This document shows, one piece after another, positions 20,601 to 29,500 of a DNA stretch of 64,000 bases. The translations under genes were made by a program, and so were the position numbers. Location of the stretch: contig CANNBP010000006.1 of assembly GCA_947502885.1 (NCBI GenBank), forward strand, positions 186,001 through 250,000, in the 5' to 3' direction. The notes below the pieces were generated by a model. It did no database searches. It was not told the DNA's origin and saw only the letters and a program-made list of their open reading frames with translations. Numbering within the stretch: position 1 is the first letter of the stretch; the number at the start of each line of letters is the position of its first letter. Source of the stretch: an uncultured Aquimarina sp. (lineage in GTDB: Bacteria > Bacteroidota > Bacteroidia > Flavobacteriales > Flavobacteriaceae).

Positions 20601-23600
20601 AGTTGGTATGTCTGATTTTTATCAAGGTATTGAATTTTTTTAATTTCCAGTTCTGGATTTTTTATACTTTGATGGATAAAATTCTCATAATTTACAACTA
20701 AGTTTTCTATAAAATCTGCTTGAAATAAATTGGTATTATATTGCACACCTAAACTAAGTCCATCTACAGTTTCAAAAAATGAAAATGTTATATCAAATTT
20801 ACTAACCTGGTTTTCAGTTTTTTGATATATACTACAATCAAGATCTTCAAAAGAATTATTCAAATTCAAGGCTTGATTTGTCTGTTTATCAAAAATCACT
20901 AAAGCATCAAATACTGGTGAACGGCTTGTATCTCTCACCAAACTTAACTCATTGACAAGATCACCAAAAGGATAATTTGTATTAGCATATGCTTTAAGTA
21001 ATGTATTTTTTTGAATATCTAATAGTTCTAAAAAGTTATTTTCTAGATCAAATCTTGTTCTTATTGGTAAAGTATTAATAAACACTCCGATTTGATTTTC
21101 CAAATCGGGATGATCTCGCCCTAGTACCGGAGTTCCAAGAATGATATCTGTTTGATTAGTATACCTACTCAGTAAACCATTGATACCAGCCATTAAACTC
21201 ATAAATAAAGTAGTTCTATTTCTTTTTGAAAACGAACTAAGTTTTTTGTAAACTTCATCTTTAAACCTAAACTGAACACTGTCACCTTCGAATGTCTGCA
21301 TTGTCGGCCTAGGCATATAGGTCGGTAAATTTAACACAGGTAATTCACCAGAAAGTTCTTTCAACCAATGTTCTTTTTCTTTGGTTAATTGTCCCTCTAC
21401 ATGTTCATCAAATGACCAGGCAACGTAGTCCTTAAATTGAATATTTAATTCTGGTAAACTAATCTTATTCTTTTTTATTAAGTCATTGTAACATGTGACT
21501 ATTTCTTTTAGTAAAATTTCAATAGATTTACCATCACCTATTATATGATGTATAACTAAAGTTAAATAGAAACTCTGCTCGCTTTCAATAATTAAACCAA
21601 CATTTAATAAAGGCGCTTTTGTTAGGTCAAACAGTACATTATTTACATCAGAAAGTAGATCGTCAGTTTTTTTACTTTCTGAAACCGTATATGATTTAAT
21701 TTCAAAATTTAAATCTTCAATATCCTGTATATATTGTTTTATTTCTCCCGAATCACTTTTTATAAAAGAAGTTCTTAGAGAATCATGACGTTTAATTATC
21801 TCTTTAAATGAAGCTCTTAATACTTCTATATTAAGTTTTCCTTTAATTTTTATAACTAAAGGAATATTGTAGGCCTTATTTGCTTTTTCATTCTGACTAA
21901 GTATCCAAAACCTAAATTGAGTTGAAGATAAAGGATGTAAATCAGAGACTGGTGCTAGTGGTATATGGTCAAAAGTATTCTGTTTAAGGTAAGGAATTAT
22001 CTCTTTTATTGTCGGATTTTCGAATATCTCTACTACTGTAATTAAATAGCCTAATTTTTGTTTAATCTGATTGACTATACCAACAACAACAAGACTATTG
22101 CCTCCTAATTCAAAAATAACATCATTTACCCCTACTTTATCAACTCCTAAGGCATTTTTCCAAATTTCAACTAACGACTCTTCAAGTTCATTTGTTGGAG
22201 CTACGTAAGGAGTACGATTTAAAAACTCCTTTGACAATGGATTTGGCAATGACTTTTTATCTATTTTTCCATTAGAAGTTAAAGGAATACTATCTAATTT
22301 AATAAAATGTGTTGGTATCATATATTGAGGAAGATATTTTAACAAATATCTTCTTAAATCTAAATTATCTTCAGAACTCACTAATGTTACATAAGCACAA
22401 ATTCTTTTTTCATTTTGCAATATAAATACGTTAGCGATCGCATCATTAACATTAGGATGAGTCAATAAGATTCTTTCTATTTCTTTTAATTCAATTCTGT
22501 AGCCATTTATCTTAATTTGATCATCTTTTCTTCCTGAAAACACAATAGTACCATTATCTCTCCAATACCCATAATCCCCAGTTTTATACAACCTTTCATC
22601 TTGAATGAAAGGACTTCTTATAAACTTATTATTGGTTTCATCAGTTAAATTGAGGTAACCTATAGCCAAATTATTACCTCCTGCATAAAGCTCTCCTTCT
22701 ACTCCAATTGGTACTGGGTTTAAATTAGAATCGAGTATATAAATATCTGTATTAGATACTGGTTTCCCAATTGGAGAATAAGTCTCGATATCATTATTTC
22801 CCCCCTTCATAGAGTGGCATGTTACTACATGCGTTTCAGAGGGGCCGTACAAATTATAAAGTTTTACATTAGGGTTTTTAAATAAAAATCTATTAAATGA
22901 TTGATTTAATACCAATTGCTCACCAGTAGATAAAATATTCTTGATAGAATGTCCTTCAAAGGCTTCTGGTTCACAAACGGTAAACAAACTACTTAAAGCC
23001 GCGTATGGTAAAGACAATGTTTCAACACCATTATTTTTTATAAATTTTAGTAGTCTTGGAAAATTTAAACGATCATCCTCACTTACAACTATGAGGCTCC
23101 CTCCACTACACAAAACAAACCAACAATCTTGAATAGAGGCATCAAAACTAAAAGAAGCGTATTGTAAATGTTTTAATCCTTTTTCTATACCTAAATGTCT
23201 GATATTCCATTGAATTAAATTACTTAACATCTTATGTGTTTGAACAACCCCTTTGGGAATACCTGTAGTACCTGATGTATAAACCACAAATGACGGGGCT
23301 ATTAAATCATTAGTAACATTAAGGTTTTGACTATTAAACTCAGTAATATCCTTATTGGTTAATTCTATTACCTTTTTACCTTTTAGCAAATCTTCACTAA
23401 CTATTCCTTTACGAGATATCAATAACTCGATTGATGCATCATTTAAAATATGTGCTATACGTTCTTGAGGGTAAGTATAATCTATTGGTATATAGCAGGC
23501 GCCGATCTTCATTATTCCAATCATTGCGATAACACTATCTAGAGATCTCTCTAGAATCACTGCTACATTTTTACCTGAAGAAACATCATATTTTTCCTTT

Positions 23601-25321
23601 AAATAATCTGCAAGTTGATTAGCACGTAAATTAAGTTCATAATAACTCAATGATTCGTCCTCAAAAATAACAGCTTTTTTATCTGGAGTTTGATTTACTT
23701 GCTTTTCAAACATTTCCATTACCGTTATTTCTGGGTAATTTCTTTTATTACTATTAAATTGTTGAAGTATATTTTCTTTTTCTTCTTTTGATAAAAAATC
23801 AATTTCTGAAACGGGTGTTTCAGGATTATTCAACATTTCATCAAGCATATTTTTGAAATGTTGAATTAGTTGTTTTATTATCCTGTCTTCATATATATCT
23901 GTATTAAATTCGAGATGTAATGAAAGATAATCACCTCTCTCTTCAAATGTGAACAATAAGTCAAATTTACTGTATAAGTTATCAGTTTTTGCTATTTCAT
24001 CTAATTGATTAGTATTAGGAATGTCACTGTTTTTTCCATTGTTCTGTAATACAACCATTACATCAAAAATGGGACTACGCGATAAATCTTTATTTATATT
24101 GAGATCTTCTACTAATTTTTCAAAAGGATATTGTTGATTGTTGTATGCTTTTATAGTGGTTTCTTTAACCTTTGAATACAGCTCATTAAAAGTGTCTGAA
24201 TCTGAGATTTCATTTCTTATAGCTAACGTATTCACATAGAAGCCTATTTGATCTGTTAAGTCAGAATGTTCTCTTGCTGCAATTGGACTACCTATAATGA
24301 TATCTTTTTGATTCGTATATCTATATAGAAGGGCTCTAACTGAACTTAAAATCCCCATATAAAGTGACCCTCCACTTTTACTAGAAAATTCCTTTAATGA
24401 GTGTGTTTGTTCCTTTGAAATGTATGTAGTATAGGTTTTTCCGTTATAAGTTTTTATGGATGGTCTTTTCTTTTCTGTAGGAAACTCGAACTTAGATAGA
24501 TGTTCTCTTAGCTCTTTTAACCAATAACTTTTTTGTTCTTCTAACTGCGATTCATTGATTTGATTTAAGTACCATATCGCATAATCCTTATATTGAATTC
24601 TTAATTTAGGAAGTGATGGCTCTTTGTTTTCTTTATAAGCTTGATAAGATTCGAATACATCTCTTGCCAATACCTCTAACGACCAACCATCACTAATAAT
24701 ATGATGTATATTATAATAGAAGATATATTTATTGTCTTTTAATTTTAATAAAGCTGCTCTTATTAGCGGTCCATTTTCTAAATCAAATTGTTTTACAGCA
24801 TCCTCTTTAATATAATTTCTAAGTAGTATTTCTTTATTCTCTTCTTTACTATAATCTATATAATTAATTGTAAAATCAAAATCTCTTTTTTCTAGTATAA
24901 CTTGACTTACTTCATCATTTTCTATTTCTCTAAAAACAGTTCGTAAGATTTCGTGTCTTTCAATAACAAAATTTACAGCTTTTTTAAAATTATCTATATC
25001 ATATTCTTCATTCAATTCTATTTCAAATGGCATATTATAGGCTATCGAAGCTTCATTTATCTGAGAAGCAATCCATAATCTTTTTTGTGCATTTGATATA
25101 GGATATGAGTCTGATTGAGGGATTACAGGTATTTCTGTAAAACTCTCATTATTAGATATTTTAAACAAGTAATCTTTAATTTTTTCTTTGTTTTTTTTAA
25201 TCAGTTCTATCGCATTTTCATCAATATCTTCCTTTAAAAAAAGCACTTCAATTTCATCTTCCAAAAGATTTAAACCAATCCCTTTTTGTCTTAATTCTCT
25301 TATAAAAAAAGCTATTTCCAT
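17666..25321 (-). CDS. Two-module NRPS with monooxygenase embedded in a Gly A domain: docking-C-A(X3)-PCP-C-A[LLM](Gly)-PCP
   Basis: I prefer the ATG at 25321 (2551 residues); a TTG at 25342 is in frame but lies in pseudogene remnant. The protein begins with a TubC-type docking domain. Module 1 has HHIISDG near 207, an A domain (YTSGTTG near 680, LYGPSETHVV) and a carrier with GGNSL near 1072. Its code reads DAQSLTLVVK; only Q239 and the terminal VVK recall proline codes, so it is unassigned. Module 2 has HHIIGDG near 1260 and an A domain split between FDIS (A4) and MYGPTE (A5) by about 340 residues of luciferase-like flavin monooxygenase. The reassembled code is DILQLGMIWK, glycine. The final carrier has GGNSM near 2480. 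Gly A domains with a monooxygenase insertion are known from MtaG/MelG of myxobacteria, where glycine is alpha-hydroxylated. Confidence 0.96.
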   Translation of the reverse strand: MEIAFFIRELRQKGIGLNLLEDEIEVLFLKEDIDENAIELIKKNKEKIKDYLFKISNNESFTEIPVIPQSDSYPISNAQKRLWIASQINEASIAYNMPFEIELNEEYDIDNFKKAVNFVIERHEILRTVFREIENDEVSQVILEKRDFDFTINYIDYSKEENKEILLRNYIKEDAVKQFDLENGPLIRAALLKLKDNKYIFYYNIHHIISDGWSLEVLARDVFESYQAYKENKEPSLPKLRIQYKDYAIWYLNQINESQLEEQKSYWLKELREHLSKFEFPTEKKRPSIKTYNGKTYTTYISKEQTHSLKEFSSKSGGSLYMGILSSVRALLYRYTNQKDIIIGSPIAAREHSDLTDQIGFYVNTLAIRNEISDSDTFNELYSKVKETTIKAYNNQQYPFEKLVEDLNINKDLSRSPIFDVMVVLQNNGKNSDIPNTNQLDEIAKTDNLYSKFDLLFTFEERGDYLSLHLEFNTDIYEDRIIKQLIQHFKNMLDEMLNNPETPVSEIDFLSKEEKENILQQFNSNKRNYPEITVMEMFEKQVNQTPDKKAVIFEDESLSYYELNLRANQLADYLKEKYDVSSGKNVAVILERSLDSVIAMIGIMKIGACYIPIDYTYPQERIAHILNDASIELLISRKGIVSEDLLKGKKVIELTNKDITEFNSQNLNVTNDLIAPSFVVYTSGTTGIPKGVVQTHKMLSNLIQWNIRHLGIEKGLKHLQYASFSFDASIQDCWFVLCSGGSLIVVSEDDRLNFPRLLKFIKNNGVETLSLPYAALSSLFTVCEPEAFEGHSIKNILSTGEQLVLNQSFNRFLFKNPNVKLYNLYGPSETHVVTCHSMKGGNNDIETYSPIGKPVSNTDIYILDSNLNPVPIGVEGELYAGGNNLAIGYLNLTDETNNKFIRSPFIQDERLYKTGDYGYWRDNGTIVFSGRKDDQIKINGYRIELKEIERILLTHPNVNDAIANVFILQNEKRICAYVTLVSSEDNLDLRRYLLKYLPQYMIPTHFIKLDSIPLTSNGKIDKKSLPNPLSKEFLNRTPYVAPTNELEESLVEIWKNALGVDKVGVNDVIFELGGNSLVVVGIVNQIKQKLGYLITVVEIFENPTIKEIIPYLKQNTFDHIPLAPVSDLHPLSSTQFRFWILSQNEKANKAYNIPLVIKIKGKLNIEVLRASFKEIIKRHDSLRTSFIKSDSGEIKQYIQDIEDLNFEIKSYTVSESKKTDDLLSDVNNVLFDLTKAPLLNVGLIIESEQSFYLTLVIHHIIGDGKSIEILLKEIVTCYNDLIKKNKISLPELNIQFKDYVAWSFDEHVEGQLTKEKEHWLKELSGELPVLNLPTYMPRPTMQTFEGDSVQFRFKDEVYKKLSSFSKRNRTTLFMSLMAGINGLLSRYTNQTDIILGTPVLGRDHPDLENQIGVFINTLPIRTRFDLENNFLELLDIQKNTLLKAYANTNYPFGDLVNELSLVRDTSRSPVFDALVIFDKQTNQALNLNNSFEDLDCSIYQKTENQVSKFDITFSFFETVDGLSLGVQYNTNLFQADFIENLVVNYENFIHQSIKNPELEIKKIQYLDKNQTYQLLNVFNETEYKYDIEETVISLIQKQVVQSPDDVALVCEEKEISYKELDERSTNLALHLQKQGVLPNTTVGVCLGRSIEMVIAILGVLKSGASYLPLDPFYPLDRLDYILEHSNTKIVLVDKGTIDIIPKTTNTVIVETLENKFFLETHLPKIKGSSLAYVIYTSGSTGKPKGVKVSHRNLTNFVNGMSRTFANSSNKDIWLATTSISFDISILELLWTLTRRNKVIIHLERPISIQPKPTMDFSLFYFPTGTSSEVNKYKLLIEGATFADKNDFSGIWVPERHFHDFGDQFPNPSVAAAAVSTITQNIKLRSGSVVLPLHDTVRVAEEWSMVDNLSNGRVELSIASGWHPNDFVLASDSYENRHQIMREKIDELKKLWKGNSISRKNGLGKDFEFKIHPVPVQDEVPLWITAGGSIETFKYAGSIGANLLTHLLGQSIEDLSGKIDVYRQTLRENGFDHKKRKVALMLHTFVSDDETMVKEVVEAPFKNYLKNSLNLLKPIAEEQGLDLDKDQDVLLDIGFLRFHKTSSLFGTPESCLDIINRVHKAGVDEIACLIDFGIDEQMVLENLNHLNKLKELIRRSKIQYDFVIDRIKGLTDEENTAALIEKYHVTHMQSTPSFYEEFLLNPNGNEALRRLKTLLVGGEVLKKSLAEKLLKETNSNIYNMYGPTETTIWSSVKSIKRSSDVTIGKPIVNTDIYILDSFNQLCPIGVSGELCISGDGVSIGYLNNDVSTISKFIKDPFKANQRIYKTGDLACWLPNGEIEYQGRLDSQVKIKGYRIELEEIENVILEYKGINQSAVSTFQNKEETIIAAYIKIDENVEEESIKGFLRLRLPHYMIPQHIITLKEFPQTANGKINYKELPFPKGEKTEVKKHIAPRNEVEKKLLSIWSDFLGIDKIGIDDNFFEIGGNSMKVFQLLTIINTALNIDLKIISFFQYPTIRTLAENLDEAKSTPKVHIEENEMEDVEELIDFMNDI
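18860..19882 (-). other. Embedded luciferase-like monooxygenase domain (TIGR04020/MupA-Atu3671 type)
   Basis: This is a domain inside the two-module NRPS. It starts at MDFSLFYFPTG and ends near LKELIRR. Visible LLM features are the beta-barrel start DFSLFYFPT, GIWVPERHFH, LRSGSVVLPLHD, VDNLSNGRVELSIASGWHP and PLWITAGG. These match the flavin-dependent natural-product LLM family. The insertion preserves the A-domain reading frame on both sides, so it is a true embedded domain and not a gene fusion at an end. The expected reaction is alpha-hydroxylation of the glycine held on the neighbouring carrier, using FMNH2 and O2; this is inferred from the MtaG/MelG parallel. Confidence 0.9.
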
Positions 25322-25339
25322 ATTTAAATAATGTTTTTT

Positions 25340-25440
25340 CAATTGGCTGATTTGTCTCTGATGATTCTAATCTGTTTATATTTTCGATATTAACCCCTAA
25401 ATATTCTATTGTAAATTTTTTAAAAACTTATTCTATTTTA
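25340..25440 (-). pseudogene. Remnant of an NRPS carrier-domain C-terminus
   Basis: Translated on the minus strand, this stretch reads VFKKFTIEYLGVNIEN, then NRLESSETNQPIEK. It closely follows the C-terminus of the four-module NRPS (VFVNPTIEYLAVNIEN, then NWLEESEINQPVKK). An in-frame TAA stands where the intact gene has Gln just before VF. The remnant abuts the start of the two-module NRPS. It is the 3' end of a lost NRPS gene or a decayed duplicate of the neighbour's 3' end. Confidence 0.8.
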
Positions 25441-26284
25441 GTATTAAGACTATACTTTGAACTGTATGATATTACTTTTGGACACAGTGTATGGATTTTA
25501 TTTATAATCCAGTTCTGAATTATAATGATGTCCCAGCATTAAATGACTCTGATAAGGAATGGATTGTTGACAAACTTTTTTGATAATTTTGATTATCTGG
25601 ATCGATATTTATTAGAATTGAATTAAACATATATTAATCCATATCAAATTTGAACTGAGAGTACTATTATAATCTTTTGATATACTTATATGTGACAATT
25701 AGAGTATCAGAACTATCAAATCAATCATGAATTGAAAATTATGAATTTGTTCGTTTGTTAAATTAGAAATTTAAAAATACACTATCAGAAACGTAGTAAT
25801 ATTAAGATTTAATATAAATCAATAGTGAGTATTCAAGGCTCCGCCTTTTGTAGTTACAATATTTAATTTTTAGTAAATAATATAACTACATATGAAAGAT
25901 TAGGTAAAAAATTTTAATCCAACAAGAGGAATAAAACGCGGCTCAAGACATTCAATTGTTATCGTAAACCATTAAGACAAATATAAGTATATATATAAAA
26001 AATAAAACTTTTTTATAAAAAAAATGTAAAAATTAATTTCAGCCTGTAACTCGTTTTATTTGATCATTATTTATATGATCATTTCATTCAACATATCAAC
26101 CTCTCTCACAATATTTTGCTTTTTTTAAATAATGCTTGATACGTTAACAATCATTGTGTATTAACAGATACACTGAATCTATAATTTTATATTAAAGATT
26201 TCATTTCTTTCTTGTACAATTTTAAGACTCTTCATCATTTTGTTTCTATTTCGAGTTATATAAGGTAATTTATACCTTGGTCAT
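25441..26284. other. AT-rich gap inside the NRPS cluster between two pseudogene ends
   Basis: These 840 bases hold no credible gene. They contain the AGGCGGAGCC two-hairpin element (25834-25859) and a hairpin TGATCAT-7-ATGATCA (26061-26081). A 30-codon plus-strand frame (25491-25583, MDFIYNPVLNYNDVP...) resembles nothing I can name. Poly-A/T runs dominate the rest. The region appears to replace the interior of a deleted NRPS gene. Confidence 0.5.
25834..25859 (-). promoter_or_regulatory. Two-hairpin AGGCGGAGCC element, copy 2 (ops-like candidate)
   Basis: On the minus strand TTGTA-AC-TACAA (25859-25848) is followed directly by CAAAAGGCGGAGCCTTG (25850-25834), in which GGC-GGA-GCC forms a tight hairpin. 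The same layout occurs in the leader of the NusG-like gene. The core resembles the Escherichia coli ops element recognised by RfaH (GGCGGTAGCG) apart from one base. It lies about 510 bases upstream of the two-module NRPS start. The function is inference. Confidence 0.5.
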
Positions 26285-26520
26285 TCTGTTTGTAATATAA
26301 CCTGACCACCTTTCCGTTTTTTCTCCATTTAAAATTATGGACAAAATTTCATGTCTTTCAATAAAAAAATGACAATTTCCTTAAATTTATCTATTTCATA
26401 ATTTCCATTTAGTTCGATTTCAAATGATACATTAGTTATAGAAACTTCTTTTAGTTTAAAAATAATCTATAAGCTTGTTTTGTACATTAAAAATTGGATA
26501 TACAATACTCCCATCAATAT
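26285..26520 (-). pseudogene. Remnant of an NRPS condensation-domain N-terminus
   Basis: The minus strand encodes, over broken frames, YPIFNVQNKL, VSITNVSFEIELNGNYEIDK and ERHEILSIIL. These match the start of the C domain of the downstream NRPS (YPISNAQKRL, ASIAYNMPFEIELNEEYDID, ERHEILRTVF). An internal stop follows IDYF, and a frameshift lies in a T run before ERHEIL. It is clearly a dead 5' piece of an NRPS gene lying just after the four-module NRPS stop. Confidence 0.85.
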
Positions 26521-26546
26521 CTTTATTAAAAAAACTGTTTCCAGAA

Positions 26547-29500
26547 TTAAATAATAATTTTTTTGACTGGTTGATTAATTTCTGATTCTTCTAACCAATT
26601 TGTGTTCTCTATATTGACAGCCAAATATTCTATAGTTGGGTTTACAAAAACTTGTTCTATCTCTATTTTCACATTAAATCTCTGATAAACAACAGACAAC
26701 AATTTTGTTGCACTTATACTATGTCCTCCTAATTCAAAGAAATTATCCGTAACTCCTATCTTTTCTATCTCCAGAATTTCTTTCCATATAGTGACCAAAT
26801 CTTCCTCTAAATCAGTTCTTGGAGCTATGTATTCTCTTTTTATTACATCTTTCTCTGTTACTGCTGGTAATGCACTTTTATCTACTTTTCCATTTGGGGT
26901 CAATGGTATTTTATCTACAATTACAAAGTAATTTGGTAACATGTAATCTGGTAGTATATTATTAAGTCTAAACCTTAAATTTTGCTTGTCTAAGGTTTCA
27001 GGAGCTACCAAATATGCGATTATTGATGCATCAATTTCTTCTCTTTTTATAATCACAGTAGCTTGCTCAACTATATCTTGACTAGTAATCGCTTTTTCTA
27101 TTTCACCAAGTTCTATTCTGTACCCTCGTATTTTAACTTGATTATCTTTTCTTCCGAAAAATTCGATTTCTCCATCTGGTAACCATCTGCCTAAGTCCCC
27201 TGTCTTATATAGTCGTGTGTCTTTTATAAAAGGATTAGAAATAAACTTTTCACTTGTTAAATGCTCACTATTTAAATAGCCTCTAGATAGCCCTTTACCT
27301 GAGATGTAAATTTCACCAATAACACCATGAGGTTGCAAAGTCATATCCTCAGAAAGTATATAAAACTGTGTATTATCAATTGGTTTTCCTATTGGGATCG
27401 ATTTATCAAAAGTGCGTTCAATTTTAAAACAACTACTATAGGTTGTATCTTCTGATGGTCCATATAAATTTCTAATCTCAATATCCAACTCGTTAACGGC
27501 ATTGCTCAGTTCTATCGGAATAGGCTCTCCTGCCATATTTATAGCAACAACATTATCAAATACAACTTGTTTTTTTAGTAATGACTGTATTACCGAAGGA
27601 ACTGTATTAATAAGAATACGACTATCATCAGAAATATATTCTGGTATTGCTAATCCGCTTTCGATCATTCTTATTTTCTTTCCAATCACCAATGGATAGA
27701 ACATTTCAAATACAGATAAATCAAAACAATGTGATGTAACTGCATATATGATGTCAAAATTAGTATGCTCAAATTCTCTTATAGCCCATTTTAGCATAGC
27801 TACCGCATTTCTATGCTCAATCATTACCCCTTTAGGTTTACCTGTAGATCCTGATGTATAAATAATATATGCTAAATCTGAAGTTGAATTAATTTTATCT
27901 AGATTATCTCCTGAATATTTTTGACTAACCTCGGCAAATTGATTAAGCTCATAAGTATCTACGATTACTTTACAATTGCTATCTTGTTCTATATACTTTA
28001 TTCTATCTACAGGGTACTTAATATCTATTGGAACATATGCTGCACCCGACTTTAATACTGCCAATATGGTAATTAACAACTCCTCATTTCTTTCTAGTTT
28101 TACACCTATTAAATCTTCGGGTTGTAACTTATAAGTATCTCTAAGGTAATTTGCTAATTTGTTTGAACGCTCATTAATTTGAGCATATGTAAATTCTCTT
28201 GTCTCAACTACAATTACAATCTCATTTGGGGTTCTACTTACCTGTTCCTCAAATAAATCAACAATTGTTTTGTTAACATCGTAGTCTAAACTTGTGTCGT
28301 TATATTCTTCTAGTAACTCATAAGTTTCATGTTTTTCTAAGTACGCTAATTGAGATAAAGCTTCTAACTCATTAGAAATACCACTTTGTAAAAAATTACC
28401 AAGGTGTGCTACCATTCTTTCTATAAACTGTTTTTGATATATATCAGAATTATAGGCTAACTGTAATTCTAATCCATCAATAGCTTCTGAGAATGAAAAA
28501 CTTAGATCAAACTGGCTTACCGGCTTACTAAAGTTCTTATAAGGTTCTACCTCTATACTATCCAATACTAACTTATCAGATCTTAATAAACTCTGTTGAT
28601 TTTGAAATACAACCATTACATCAAATAATGCAGATCGACTTGTATCTCTTTTTAAATTTAATTTTTCTACTAAAGTATCGAAAGGGTAATTTTGATATGA
28701 ATAGGCTTCTAATAAGGTTTCTTTTTGTTTTAGCACTAATTCCTTAAATGTTGTCTTCTGATCAAACTGAGTGCGGATTGCTAGTGTATTTAAAAACAGA
28801 CCTACCTGATTTTCTAAATCACGGTCTCCTCTACCCGCTACCGGAGTACCTAATATAATATCATTTGTATTAGTATATCGGCTAAATAAACCGTTTATAC
28901 CTGCCATCAAGGTCATGAATAAAGTTGCTCCATGCTTTTCTGAAAAAGCAGCTATTTGTTGACTAAGCTCTAAAGAAAACTTATGTGTTATTCCATTTCC
29001 GTTATACGTTTTGATTTGTGGTCGTGAATTAAATGACGGTAATTCTAAAATTGGTAACTCACCTGCAAATTTATCTAACCAATACTGCTCTTCTTCATTT
29101 ATTTTCTCTTGATAAAACTCTTGTTGTGTCCACTCTGAATAGTCTTTATATTGTATTCTTAACTCTGGTAATCTTATTTCCTCATCATTAACAAGAGCAT
29201 TATAAATTTGTATTACTTCGTTACTTAATAACTCCATCGACCATCCGTCACTAATAATATGATGTATATTACATATTAACAATGATTCATTATCTGATAG
29301 TCTAAGAATTTCTGCTTTTAGTAATGGGCCTTTATCCAAATCAAAAGAATGAGACAAGCTCTTTTCTATAACCGATTGAATATCAAAACCATCTTCTAAT
29401 TCTTTTACATCAATATCAAAGGATATTTCAGTTTCAGGTAATACAATTTGTCTTATTTCTCCTTCATTATTCTTTCTAAATACTGTACGTAAACTTTCGT

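Noticed and set aside
25321..25342. TTG start at 25342 for the two-module NRPS
   Set aside because: The seven extra codons overlap the tail relic of a dead NRPS gene, and the ATG at 25321 begins the docking domain directly.
25491..25583. 30-codon plus-strand frame MDFIYNPVLNYNDVP... in the NRPS gap
   Set aside because: Too short, within a decayed region, and matching no family I know. It may be a fragment of an unrelated gene.
26061..26081. Hairpin TGATCAT-7-ATGATCA as a terminator
   Set aside because: It is AT-rich, has no adjoining U tract on the minus strand and sits in decayed DNA, so the evidence is too thin.
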